NCBI GenBank assembly: GCA_026126065.1
Contig: JAHCJY010000003.1
Span: 186,001-250,000, forward strand
DNA length: 64,000 bases
Origin: Bauldia sp.
GTDB lineage: Bacteria; Pseudomonadota; Alphaproteobacteria; Rhizobiales; Kaistiaceae
Direction: 5' to 3'
Positions 8,607-17,077 of the stretch are shown piece by piece. Below the pieces are notes generated by a model that did no database searches, was not told the DNA's origin, and was given only the letters and a program-made list of their open reading frames with translations. Each line of letters begins with the position of its first letter. Within the stretch, counting starts at the first letter, position 1. The position numbers and the translations under genes were made by a program.

Positions 8607-8870
8607 ATGACGACGCGAACAACCAGCAGGACCGTGGTCTTCAACCGCCCCTTCGCCCTGACCGGAATCGAGGGGCAACTCCCCGCGGGCACCTATGAAA
8701 TCAACACCGACGAGGAATCGATCGACAGCGTGTCGTTCCTCGCCTTCCGGCGCATCGCGACATTGCTCGCCGTCCGGCGCAACGGCGAAACGCAATGGAA
8801 CTCGATCGATCCGACGGAACTCGACGCCGCCCTGTTCATCGACGCAAGGGCCTCCGAGCCCGCCACGTAG
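8607..8870 (+). CDS. Conserved hypothetical protein (87 aa)
   Basis: An 87-residue protein beginning M-T-T-R-T-T-S-R-T-V-V-F-N-R-P-F-A-L, then G-I-E-G-Q-L-P-A-G-T-Y-E-I-N-T-D-E-E and F-R-R-I-A-T-L-L. This pattern of a beta-rich protein with P-x-G-x-Y-x-V-x-T-D-E-E is a widespread rhizobial hypothetical family with no known role. The ATG at 8607 is preceded by GAAGGAAG at a good distance; the upstream in-frame start at 8577 adds only ten residues with no ribosome site. Confidence 0.75.
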   Translation: MTTRTTSRTVVFNRPFALTGIEGQLPAGTYEINTDEESIDSVSFLAFRRIATLLAVRRNGETQWNSIDPTELDAALFIDARASEPAT

Positions 8871-8898
8871 CGGCCGGTCGTTCGTCCGGCTCGCCCGT

Positions 8899-9969
8899 TT
8901 AGGCCGCGCTCACCGCCGGTGTGACGCGTCCGAGCGCTGCCGCATCGCGGAAGGAGATGAGCCGCCGGCTCCGCTCGTCCCACAAGGCAAGCCGCGCCGA
9001 GCGGAAGCTCATCCGCAGCGTCAGGCGGCCGCGGTCGCGCAGTTCCGGAAAATCCTTCAGCACCTGGCCGAGCCGGTAGAACGGGATACGGCTTGCGAGA
9101 TGGTGGACGTGGTGGATGCCGATGTTCGCCGTGAACCAGCGCAGCACTGCCGGCAGGTCATAGTGCGAACTGCCGTGGAGTGCCCCGGCCTGGAACGTCC
9201 ACTCGTCCTCGTTGGCCCAGTAGGTTTCCTCGAACTGGTGCTGCACGAAGAACAGCCAGATGCCGATGGCGCCGGCCGCGATCGTGACGGGAAGCTGCAC
9301 GAGCAGGAACGGCCCGACGCCGACCGCCCAGATCAGGAGCCCGAACAGCACCGCGATGGCAAGGTTCGTCCCCATCGTGCTCAGCCACGGCCGAAAACCC
9401 TTCCGCATCAGCCCCATCGGGAGCCGGTGCTTGAAGATGAACGTGATCACGGAGCCCGCAACGAGGAGGATGGCGGGGTTGCGATAGGTCCGGTAGCCGA
9501 GCCGCTGCATCTTCGACATCGCCGCATACTCGTCCACCGTCAGGGTCACCACGTCGCCCATGCCGCGCTGGTCGAGGTTGCCGGCCGAGGCGTGGTGGAC
9601 CGCGTGGGTACGCCGCCAGTAGTCGTAGGGGGTAAGGGTCAGGACGCCGATGGCCCGGCCGATCCAGTCATTGGCGCTCCGGTGCCGAAAGAGGGCGCCG
9701 TGGCCGCAATCGTGCTGGATCATGAAGAGCCGTACGAGGAAGGCAGCCGCCGGCAGCGCCAGGACTACGCCCCACCAGTGTCCGAACGCCGCAAGCGCCA
9801 GCGCGCCGCCCCAGAACAGCAGGAAGGGAAGGGCGGTCGAGGCGATCTCGAACAGCGTCCGCGTGTGGCGCGCCTCCCGGTAGGCTCCCAGGATGCGCGA
9901 CCAGCGCCGGTCATCGACATCGCCGCTCGTTGAAATGGCCCCGGGAGGGCCGACAGCAACCTCGTCCAT
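8899..9969 (-). CDS. Membrane fatty acid desaturase
   Basis: A 356-residue di-iron desaturase or hydroxylase of the inner membrane. The three histidine boxes are present in order: HDCGH (86-90), HAVHH (122-126) and HHVHH (286-290), between pairs of membrane helices. Proteins of this class introduce a double bond into a phospholipid acyl chain using oxygen and an electron donor, often altering membrane fluidity. No desaturase-linked ferredoxin lies nearby. The gene faces away from a TVP38 membrane gene with 278 bases between them, in which a FixK/Fnr-type box is found. Confidence 0.9.
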   Translation of the reverse strand: MDEVAVGPPGAISTSGDVDDRRWSRILGAYREARHTRTLFEIASTALPFLLFWGGALALAAFGHWWGVVLALPAAAFLVRLFMIQHDCGHGALFRHRSANDWIGRAIGVLTLTPYDYWRRTHAVHHASAGNLDQRGMGDVVTLTVDEYAAMSKMQRLGYRTYRNPAILLVAGSVITFIFKHRLPMGLMRKGFRPWLSTMGTNLAIAVLFGLLIWAVGVGPFLLVQLPVTIAAGAIGIWLFFVQHQFEETYWANEDEWTFQAGALHGSSHYDLPAVLRWFTANIGIHHVHHLASRIPFYRLGQVLKDFPELRDRGRLTLRMSFRSARLALWDERSRRLISFRDAAALGRVTPAVSAA

Positions 9970-10172
9970 GCGCGTGTCCTCGTCCCGGGAGGAAGCAAAG
10001 CACGGCCGCCGGGCTCGGCGGAGCGCAGGAAGGACCAGTTGGTTGGGATAACCCCCAACATGGGGCGGGCCGCCCCATGACGCAATGGCAGGGCCCGCGC
10101 GAGCCCGGCCGAGGCCTCGCCGATTCTTCGGCGGCGTATGGCCGGCATGGCGGAGTTCGTTTCCCGCTGTGG

Positions 10173-10186
10173 TTGACGAGCGTCAA
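10173..10186. promoter_or_regulatory. FixK/FnrN-type box upstream of the TVP38 gene
   Basis: TTGACGAGCGTCAA is an exact match to TTGA-N6-TCAA. Its centre is 68 bases before the ATG at 10248, a normal place for an Fnr-family activator site. Confidence 0.75.
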
Positions 10187-10247
10187 TCACGGGAACCTTT
10201 CCCCTGTGGTTTGTTGTCTCCGCGGAAGAGTCTTCGTGGAGCACCCC

Positions 10248-11045
10248 ATGCGCGCCGCCCCTGACGATCATTCGGCGGCCGGGCCGACCGAAGCCGCCGG
10301 CAGGACCATGCGCCGGCGTGGCGCGATCATCCGCGGCGGGCTTGCCTTGGCCGTCATCGCCGCGATGGTCGTGGCCGGCTTCGCCTTCGTGCCACTGTTC
10401 GGCGATCCGGAAGGCATTGCCGCGATGGTCGAGCGTGCCGGCGGATGGGGTCCGGTCGTTTTCATCCTGATCCAGGCGCTCCAGGTCATCGCGGCGCCCG
10501 TGCCGGGTCAGGTGACGGGCCTTGCGTCCGGCTTCCTGTTCGGGCCGGCGCTGGGAATTCTCTACTGTGCCATTGGCGGGACGATCGGCTGCGCGGTGGT
10601 GTTCCTGCTGTCACGCCGGCTCGGCCGCCCGTTCGTCGAGGCGTTCGTCAGCCGCACCGCGCTGCAGCGGTTCGACTATCTCGCCGACTCCGGGGGTGCG
10701 ATCGTCCTTCTCCTGATATTCCTCGTGCCGATCTTTCCGGACGACATCATCTCCTACATCGCGGGACTGACGCGCATTCCGATCCACCGGCTCGTCCTCG
10801 TGGCGGCTTTTGGCCGGCTGCCGGGCTACGCCCTCATGGCGATCGCCGGCAGCCATGCTGCTGCAGCCGACATGAGCGTCGTGATCGCAATCGCCGTGGT
10901 GAGCGTGGTTCTCGGCGGCGTCCTGTTCTGGCAACGCCGCCGCGTCGAAGCGTTCGTCCGGCGGCTCGCGCAGCGCGGACACAAACGGGCGCCCGCGCCG
11001 ATCGACGGGGATCGCCCCCTCTCGCCGCCCGATCCTGCAGGGTGA
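10248..11045 (+). CDS. TVP38/TMEM64 family membrane protein
   Basis: A 265-residue membrane protein of the TVP38/TMEM64 (DedA-related) family. The signature region Q-V-I-A-A-P-V-P-G-Q-V-T-G-L-A-S-G-F-L-F-G is near residue 85, and the second part has P-I-F-P-D-D-I-I-S-Y-I-A-G-L-T in the expected place, with five or six helices. It is probably involved in lipid scrambling or membrane integrity. The ATG at 10248 is one start; a GTG at 10236, preceded by GGAAGAG, is equally good and adds four residues. Transcription probably responds to low oxygen through the TTGA-N6-TCAA box upstream. Confidence 0.88.
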   Translation: MRAAPDDHSAAGPTEAAGRTMRRRGAIIRGGLALAVIAAMVVAGFAFVPLFGDPEGIAAMVERAGGWGPVVFILIQALQVIAAPVPGQVTGLASGFLFGPALGILYCAIGGTIGCAVVFLLSRRLGRPFVEAFVSRTALQRFDYLADSGGAIVLLLIFLVPIFPDDIISYIAGLTRIPIHRLVLVAAFGRLPGYALMAIAGSHAAAADMSVVIAIAVVSVVLGGVLFWQRRRVEAFVRRLAQRGHKRAPAPIDGDRPLSPPDPAG

Positions 11046-11376
11046 GGTCCGAGCCTCTTCGACGATCGGGCCACGAAACAATGATCGCCGCCGCGCGCCC
11101 GGCGACAATCGCCAGGCGATCTCGCGAAGCATTGCTCTCGGTGATCCGGGTCGGTGTGGAGGCATCGAGACGGCGAGGAAGAAGGCGACGACCGGGGCCG
11201 AGCTGAAGCGTAGCATCGCTGCGGCGAGATCCTGTGATCACCTCCTCGAAGCGCCGGTCTCCGTTTCCACCGCTGGGATGCCGCGCCCGCCGCCGCAGAT
11301 CACGCGGCTTCGGCGAGGCACGACACGGCGCCGGCGGCCGCCGGCACTTCCCTGATAGCCACGTCTGCGTCAGCGC
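11046..11376. other. Intergenic region between convergent genes, no gene seen
   Basis: About 330 bases lie between the stop of the TVP38 gene and that of the 211-residue membrane protein gene on the opposite strand. Open frames here are Arg/Ser/Pro-rich and unconvincing, and I see no strong hairpin with a T-run. Confidence 0.5.
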
Positions 11377-12012
11377 TCAGGGCGCCCGCCGCAGCAGGAG
11401 GACTGATCCGAGACCAAGCAGCAGACCGGCGACGGCGATCCCGATGCCAATCCACAGAAGCCCGGGGACCCGGACGCCGAAGCTTGCCGCCACCGCCACT
11501 CCAGGGTTTCCCTGGGCATTCATGATCACCAGACTCCACGCGCCCCGCTTCACGTCCCAGGTGAGGGTCTGAGAGTCGCCGGTGGTGGCGCCGATGTCCC
11601 AGAAGGTTTCGAGTGCGGGCGGTCGAGCCGCCCCGCCGGGTATGGAGCGCAGCGTCACCTCGGCGGCACGCTCGCCCAGGCCGGTCACTTCGTCGTGGGC
11701 AACGTCACGAAGGTAGCCTTCCACGAGGTTGGCCGGACCGATTCCGACGAACACCGGCTGACCGTCCAGCGACCGCACCGAGAGCCGGACCGCCGCTGTG
11801 CCCGCGGGCAGCCAGTCCGCGGGACTGGGGGCGAGATCCACCCGGCCTGAGGCGATGGCGACCGCGCTCGTGCGCATCGTGTATTCGGGGCTGACGTGAA
11901 AGCCGGCTTCGTCGCCTCCGGAGGCCACCGTTGCGATGCCGACTCCGGCCACCAGAAGTCCGATCCCGATCAGTGCAACGAAGGCACCGAGGCCCAGCCG
12001 GATCGCGTTCAT
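11377..12012 (-). CDS. Hypothetical protein with two terminal membrane helices (211 aa)
   Basis: A 211-residue protein with a hydrophobic helix at each end (about 8-30 and 184-206) and an extracytoplasmic domain of some 150 residues between them, containing R-L-S-V-R-S-L-D-G-Q-P-V-F-V-G-I-G-P and ending with W-S-L-V-I-M-N-A-Q-G. The architecture suggests a membrane-anchored beta-sandwich domain exposed to the periplasm. It follows a DUF998 gene with one base between stop and start, so it is the last gene of a three-gene operon. I do not recognise a function. Confidence 0.8.
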   Translation of the reverse strand: MNAIRLGLGAFVALIGIGLLVAGVGIATVASGGDEAGFHVSPEYTMRTSAVAIASGRVDLAPSPADWLPAGTAAVRLSVRSLDGQPVFVGIGPANLVEGYLRDVAHDEVTGLGERAAEVTLRSIPGGAARPPALETFWDIGATTGDSQTLTWDVKRGAWSLVIMNAQGNPGVAVAASFGVRVPGLLWIGIGIAVAGLLLGLGSVLLLRRAP

Positions 12013-12013
12013 G

Positions 12014-12667
12014 TCAGCGACCCGCGATCGTTTGACGGGGCCCGCCGCCGGCCATGAGGTAGCCGCCGAACGCCATCAGCCAGAGCATGACCGGATACAC
12101 GATCATCCGCTCGGCCCCGCCGTGCCCGATGGCCCCGAAGACACCGGGATTGCCGCCGTCTCCGATGATCATGATGACGACGTAGGCGACGCTCGCCGCG
12201 GTCGCGAGGATGGAAAGTGGCCGTGCCCAGCCGTTGAGGAGAACGACGCATGCCGCCGGAATGAGGCTGAAGGCGACGAACGCCACCAGGGCCGACAGGC
12301 CGTGGATGTCGGCGTTCCGGTCGAGAGGCACCAGGCCCGCGCCGAACGCGCCGGCCGCGGCCAGGAGGAACAGGCCGAGGAGCCACACCCGCCGGTGGTG
12401 GCGGTAGAGCAGCGCGCCGGCGGCCGCCGTCAGCAGGCCGACCGCAAGGAGCGAGGTGTTGAACAGCCTCGAGGTCTCGCCGATCGCGCCCAGATCGCTG
12501 ATGGCCCCCTGGCTCTGGCTGTAGCCGGGGGCGATCGAGCCCGCGAGCATCATGACGAGCATGAACTGAGCTGCGGCAATGAACAGGAGGAGACCTGCGA
12601 GCGGCGCTTCGTACGATCCGGCCGCACGGGCCTGACTGGCGTCTGCGGCGTGCTGGGCAATGCTCAT
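12014..12667 (-). CDS. DUF998 family membrane protein, copy 2
   Basis: A 217-residue six-helix membrane protein of the DUF998 family, with the family mark G-S-I-A-P-G-Y-S-Q-S-Q-G-A-I-S-D-L-G near the end of helix 1 and G-L-V-P-L-D-R-N-A-D-I-H-G-L-S-A-L in the middle. The ATG at 12667 follows the first DUF998 gene by 44 bases. Family members are uncharacterised. The DUF998 tandem and the anchored domain protein after it probably act together in the membrane. Confidence 0.85.
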   Translation of the reverse strand: MSIAQHAADASQARAAGSYEAPLAGLLLFIAAAQFMLVMMLAGSIAPGYSQSQGAISDLGAIGETSRLFNTSLLAVGLLTAAAGALLYRHHRRVWLLGLFLLAAAGAFGAGLVPLDRNADIHGLSALVAFVAFSLIPAACVVLLNGWARPLSILATAASVAYVVIMIIGDGGNPGVFGAIGHGGAERMIVYPVMLWLMAFGGYLMAGGGPRQTIAGR

Positions 12668-12711
12668 GATGTCTTTCCGGGTTGGCGGGCGGGCCCGACG
12701 GGTCGCCGGTT

Positions 12712-13332
12712 TCAGGCGGTGATGAGGCGGATCGCGAGGACGAGGTGCCACTGGAGGAACGCGCCGATGGTGAGGCGCTCCCAGAAACCCATCGTCGCGC
12801 CGCGGCGGGCGGCCGTGGTCGCTGCCACAGCGCCGGTCGCGGCGACGAGACCGGCCGTCACGTAGGAATAGGTCGAGAAGCCGGACCAGCCCTCGACGGA
12901 GGCGGATCCGATGGCGAACGCAATGATGGCGGCAATCGTGCCGACGGACATCAGTCCGGCGATGACGAGATGGCCGATGCCCGGGGCGGTTGCACGGGTG
13001 CCGACCGGATCCATCGGAAACCAGGACATCAGCACGCCGAGCCCGCCGGTTGCGGCCAGCAGCCAGCCGGCGAGAACGACGGTAGAGTTCGCGCCAATGA
13101 CCGTGATCCCGAGGCCGAAGGCGATTGAGAGAGCGTTGTAGGCGAAGAAGGCGACATTGAGCGGGATGCGATGGGGAGCGCGTGCCTCGACAAGCTCGCT
13201 GATCGCGTTCGCGACATGGCTGTAGCCGGGGCGGATCGCCGCCCCGGCGACAACGGTGCCGAGGTAGAGCAGCGGGGCGAGGAGACCTGCGGCAAGCAGG
13301 GCCCACGCGGTCGGGTTGATGTCCAGTGACAT
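12712..13332 (-). CDS. DUF998 family membrane protein, copy 1
   Basis: A 206-residue six-helix protein, paralogous to the next gene: it has R-P-G-Y-S-H-V-A-N-A-I-S-E-L-V-E near residue 40 and W-F-P-M-D-P-V-G-T-R in the central loop. The ATG at 13332 is chosen because it starts just ahead of the first helix. It heads an operon of three genes. A FixK/Fnr-type box is centred about 60 bases before its start and overlaps the last codons of the P-type ATPase gene. Confidence 0.85.
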   Translation of the reverse strand: MSLDINPTAWALLAAGLLAPLLYLGTVVAGAAIRPGYSHVANAISELVEARAPHRIPLNVAFFAYNALSIAFGLGITVIGANSTVVLAGWLLAATGGLGVLMSWFPMDPVGTRATAPGIGHLVIAGLMSVGTIAAIIAFAIGSASVEGWSGFSTYSYVTAGLVAATGAVAATTAARRGATMGFWERLTIGAFLQWHLVLAIRLITA

Positions 13333-13384
13333 GGGCGATCCGGTTGGAGGCGCTGGCAAGATGCCATCGCACCGGTGCGCCGCC

Positions 13385-13398
13385 TTGATCCGGCTCAA
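13385..13398. promoter_or_regulatory. FixK/FnrN-type box upstream of the DUF998 operon
   Basis: TTGATCCGGCTCAA, an exact TTGA-N6-TCAA match, centred 60 bases before the start at 13332. Its right end overlaps the stop region of the upstream P-type ATPase gene. Confidence 0.7.
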
Positions 13399-16085
13399 CC
13401 TTCAGTCGCGCCCTCAGCTGGACTGCGGCGCTTCTCGTCGGTCTCAGCCGGACCAGAGGGTCGGGGAGGGTCGCCGAGTGCCATCGGTCCGGCATCGGGC
13501 GCGGTGCGCGGGCGTGGTCCAATGTGGAGGAACCGCTCCAGCCAGCGGCCACGCCAGGCGGCGCCAAGGACAACGGCCCACGCAAACAGCGCCACCAGGA
13601 GAACCAGGTAGGTCGAGCCGGGTGCGTGGAGCAGTCCAAAATACTCCGCGAGCGGCCGGACGAACATGACCGCGGCGAACACCGCCGCCAGGCCCGCGAC
13701 CAGCAACGCCATGCGCCGGTCGGCGGCCAGGCGATCCGTCCAGCCGAGGAAAACTCGGGCGGGCGGGGCGACGAACAGGACGAGCAGGAACCCGGTGAAC
13801 GTGAGGAAAGTCGAGAGCGCGGACTGGGCGAAGGCCCCCGCCGCCGCGCGCGTGTAGGAATCGGAGGCTGCAAGGGCGAACCCGGTCAGCCGCTCGACGG
13901 CCGCGGCGTAGCCGTCGCCGAAGGTGCCTGCCGCGATCCGCGCCGCCATGTCGTTGTAGCTGATCGTGAACACCGCCATGCCCGCCGCCATCGTGACGAT
14001 CGCGGCGGGCGCCACGAACGACACCAGCCGGCGTGGCAGGGAGCCGATCGCGGGCTCGGGCTTCGCCCAGAGCACCAGCAGCGAGGTCGGGATCCCGACG
14101 GTGAACAGTGTGAGGCCGACATGCGACGGCTCGAACGGGAAAGGGAGAGCAAGCATCGTCATGCCGATGACAAGCAGGATGGACGCCGCGACCCGCGCCA
14201 CGAAGAGCAGCATCGCGCCGCCCATGCCGGTGCGGACCCTGTGCCCTTCCTCGAAGGCCGATCTGAGCGGCGCGAAATCGTCGTTGATGAGGACCATGTC
14301 CGCGACGTTGCGTGCCGCGGCGCTGCCGCTCTTCATCGCAATGCCGAGCTGCGCCTCGCGGAGCGCGAGGACGTCGTTCACCCCGTCGCCGATCATGGCG
14401 ACGTGCAGCCCCCTGGCCATCAGGACACGGACGATCCGTTCCTTCTGGGCCGGCGATATCCGGCCGAAAATGGTGGCTTCGTCGATCCCCGCCGCGAATG
14501 CGGCGTCGCCGAGCACTTCGAGGTCCGGCCCCGAGGCGAGGACGAGATCGCCCGCGAGCCCCGCCTGCCGGGCGACGGCAGCGACAGTGTTCGGGTCGTC
14601 GCCCGAGATGACCTTCACCCGGATGCCGAGCGCGGCGAAGCCGGCCAGCGTCTCGCGGACGTCGGAGCGGAGCTCGTCCCCGATGGCCACGAGCCCGAGC
14701 GGCGCCAGCGGCGGCAGGGTCGGCCGCCCGTCCCCGTCGTGCAGCGGCCCGCCGGGCGCGCCGGCGAACAGCAGCACCCGGAGCCCGCTCGACGCGAGCT
14801 TCCGGACCGTCTCGGCAAGGTCGGCCGGCGGGTCCGCGAGATGACGCTTCAGCATGTCGTAGGCGCCGAGCGCGAACACGCCCGAGAACGCGCCTTCGAA
14901 CGAGACGGCGCTCCATTTCCGGTCGGACGAGAACGGCACCTCGTCCGCGGGCTCGATGCGGGGCTGCGGCAGCGCCGTCGCGATCGCCGCCGAGGTGGCG
15001 TTGACCGAACCGCCGCTCGCGGCAACGACGCCCAGCAGGCGGCGGACTTCGGCTTCCTCGCGACCACCGATCGGGTGGACCGCGTCGAAGACGAGGCGGT
15101 TGGTGGTCAGCGTCCCGGTCTTGTCGAGGCAGAGGACGTCCGCCTCGCTCAGGGATTCGACGGCCTCGACCTGCTGGACGAGTGCGCCCCGCCGCGCGAG
15201 CGAGGCCGCGCTCACGGCGTAGGCAAGCACCACGACGAAGAACATCCCGTAGGGCACAAGGCCCGACAGCACCGCCGCCACCTGCACGAATCGCACGGTG
15301 GGCTGGCCCTCGAGGAAAGCCGCCGCAAGGATCGGCCCGGCGAGGAGCGCGACCACGAGCATCGCGAGGCGCACGGTCGTGTCGATCTGCTGCTGCAGCG
15401 GCGTCCGGCCCAGCCGGAACGCCCGTGCCTTGAGCGTCAGCCCATTGGCGTAGCTCTCCACGCCGACCTTGTCGGCCCGATAGGCGCCGGAACCGGAAAC
15501 GCAGACGCTCCCCGACAGGATCTGGTCGCCCGGGCTACGCGCAACCGCTGTCGCTTCGCCGGTCAGCAGCGATTCGTCGAGTTCGACGGCCCCCGTTCCC
15601 ACCAGCACGCCGTCTGCCACGACCTGGTCGCCCGCCTTGAGGCGGATGATGTCGCCGAGAACGATCTCGGCGGGCGCCGCGGGCCGTTCCCGTCCGTCGC
15701 GCATCACGCGGACCTCGGGGCGGTTGAGAATGGCGATCCGGTCGAGCTGCCGCCGGGCCCTGAACTCCTGGACCGTCCCGATTACCGCGATCAGCATGCC
15801 GAGCCCGACGCTGGTGATGGCGTCGTTCAGCCGGCCGAGGGCGATCAGGGCGATGCCGATGGCGAACAGGATGTTGTTGAAGAACGAGAAGAGGTTCGAC
15901 CGGACGATGGCAAGGTAGGTCCGGCTCGGTCCGATCGTGGCGTCGTTGCCTTCGCCGCGCGCACGCCGGGAGGTGGCCTCGGCCTCGCTCAGGCCGGAAG
16001 GCTCGGTCGCCTGTTCAGGGGGCAACGACGGGTGTCCGGCTGATTGCGTCGCGCGATCGAAAGCCTGTGCCGGGAGCACGGTCAA
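13395..16085 (-). CDS. Cation-transporting P-type ATPase (CtpE-like)
   Basis: An 896-residue P-type ATPase. Motifs in order are the actuator L-L-T-G-E-A-T (173-179), the phosphorylation site D-K-T-G-T-L (Asp 321) and the hinge G-D-G-V-N-D-V-L-A-L, with two N-terminal and six C-terminal membrane helices. The V-L-A-L hinge ending is that of the mycobacterial CtpE calcium pump group rather than A-P-A-L. In helix 4, where calcium pumps have P-E-G-L, this protein has P-Y-G-M (278-281), so ion specificity is uncertain. The start is TTG at 16085; GTG at 16079 is possible. A G-D-P-P-rich tail of 40 residues is probably disordered. Confidence 0.9.
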   Translation of the reverse strand: MTVLPAQAFDRATQSAGHPSLPPEQATEPSGLSEAEATSRRARGEGNDATIGPSRTYLAIVRSNLFSFFNNILFAIGIALIALGRLNDAITSVGLGMLIAVIGTVQEFRARRQLDRIAILNRPEVRVMRDGRERPAAPAEIVLGDIIRLKAGDQVVADGVLVGTGAVELDESLLTGEATAVARSPGDQILSGSVCVSGSGAYRADKVGVESYANGLTLKARAFRLGRTPLQQQIDTTVRLAMLVVALLAGPILAAAFLEGQPTVRFVQVAAVLSGLVPYGMFFVVVLAYAVSAASLARRGALVQQVEAVESLSEADVLCLDKTGTLTTNRLVFDAVHPIGGREEAEVRRLLGVVAASGGSVNATSAAIATALPQPRIEPADEVPFSSDRKWSAVSFEGAFSGVFALGAYDMLKRHLADPPADLAETVRKLASSGLRVLLFAGAPGGPLHDGDGRPTLPPLAPLGLVAIGDELRSDVRETLAGFAALGIRVKVISGDDPNTVAAVARQAGLAGDLVLASGPDLEVLGDAAFAAGIDEATIFGRISPAQKERIVRVLMARGLHVAMIGDGVNDVLALREAQLGIAMKSGSAAARNVADMVLINDDFAPLRSAFEEGHRVRTGMGGAMLLFVARVAASILLVIGMTMLALPFPFEPSHVGLTLFTVGIPTSLLVLWAKPEPAIGSLPRRLVSFVAPAAIVTMAAGMAVFTISYNDMAARIAAGTFGDGYAAAVERLTGFALAASDSYTRAAAGAFAQSALSTFLTFTGFLLVLFVAPPARVFLGWTDRLAADRRMALLVAGLAAVFAAVMFVRPLAEYFGLLHAPGSTYLVLLVALFAWAVVLGAAWRGRWLERFLHIGPRPRTAPDAGPMALGDPPRPSGPAETDEKRRSPAEGATEG

Positions 16086-16267
16086 GGGTGTTCGGCGGCT
16101 GGCCCCGTCCGGCTGTCCGGCGCGATCGACTTTCGGGCTGGCCTGTAGGTCCCGGGATTAGCGGAGAGGGCGGCGACAGGATCCGTCGTCGATGCGTCCC
16201 CCGGACGCGGCAATACCAGCCGCGCGGCATGGGCCACGCGAGTGTCGCGTCAGGTCAGGTCGCTGCG

Positions 16268-16921
16268 TCAGGGCACGACCTTGAGATGGTCCTCCACCGA
16301 CCGGACGCCCGGCGCCGACCATGCCGCCGCGGCGACGGCCTGCCGTTCGTCCCAGTTGTCGACCGTACCGTCGAGCACGACGAACCCTCCGTCCCTGACG
16401 GTCACAGTGATGTTCCTCGCCTCGATCTCGGCACGCCGCCGAAGCGCCGCCTCGATCTTTCCCTTGACGTCCGCGGGCTTGAGCAGGGGAGCGATCGTCA
16501 GCCCGTTTACGACGCCGATCACGCCCGACAGCTTCCGGACAGCCTCCTCGGCGGCCCTGCGCTGGAACTGCCATTCGACCTGCCCGCCGAGCGTGATCCA
16601 GCCATCCGCGACGGTCACCTCGATCGCACCTGCCGGTACGACGGCGTCCCAGCGAAGGATGTCGAGCGCCCGCCGGGCGATCTCGTCGTCGGCGTTCTCC
16701 TTGTGGCCCGGCGGGCGGACCACGATCTCGTCGGCCACCGCCCGCACGCCCTTGACCCGTCGGGCCGCCGCTTCAGCGGCCATCTTCGCGGCAAGGGTCG
16801 CCACGTAGCCGGTGAGAGTCACCACACCGCTTTCGACCGCAACGCCGATGTGGGCGGCGTCGATGCTCGGCTCGAACTCCAGTTCGTCCGTGACACGGCT
16901 GCGCAGGGCGAGGTTGTTCAT
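16268..16921 (-). CDS. BON domain protein with three BON repeats
   Basis: A 217-residue protein made of three BON domains (about 3-70, 78-145 and 150-217). Each contains the family pattern, such as I-G-V-A-V-E-S-G-V-V-T-L-T-G-Y-V, I-E-V-T-V-A-D-G-W-I-T-L-G-G-Q-V and I-T-V-T-V-R-D-G-G-F-V-V-L-D-G. There is no signal peptide, so unlike OsmY it probably stays in the cytoplasm. BON proteins bind membranes or lipids and are often stress induced. It is divergent from phosphoketolase, and the box at 16990-17003 lies 76 bases upstream of its start as well. Confidence 0.9.
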   Translation of the reverse strand: MNNLALRSRVTDELEFEPSIDAAHIGVAVESGVVTLTGYVATLAAKMAAEAAARRVKGVRAVADEIVVRPPGHKENADDEIARRALDILRWDAVVPAGAIEVTVADGWITLGGQVEWQFQRRAAEEAVRKLSGVIGVVNGLTIAPLLKPADVKGKIEAALRRRAEIEARNITVTVRDGGFVVLDGTVDNWDERQAVAAAAWSAPGVRSVEDHLKVVP

Positions 16922-16989
16922 CTCGGTCTCATGGTGGAAGGTTGTTCGGACGTTGTCGCGCCATCATCACGATCGCGCGGCAACGGGCT

Positions 16990-17003
16990 TTGACCTGGCT
17001 CAA
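16990..17003. promoter_or_regulatory. FixK/FnrN-type box between the BON and phosphoketolase genes
   Basis: TTGACCTGGCTCAA matches TTGA-N6-TCAA exactly. Its centre is 82 bases from the phosphoketolase ATG and 76 bases from the BON start on the other strand, so a single site could serve both divergent genes. Confidence 0.75.
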
Positions 17004-17077
17004 CCGTGGTCCGGTCCACCAATGTATCCACGTCGGGCGCGTGAACGGCCCTTCGACGCGACAGAAAGCCAGGCACG

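Noticed and set aside
13524..16043. 839-codon open frame antisense to the P-type ATPase
   Set aside because: It is an Arg/Glu/His-rich mirror of a G+C-rich gene; the ATPase motifs are on the other strand. The same applies to antisense frames over phosphoketolase (17000-19423), FAD dehydrogenase B (40193-42418) and the PQQ enzyme (57901-60129).
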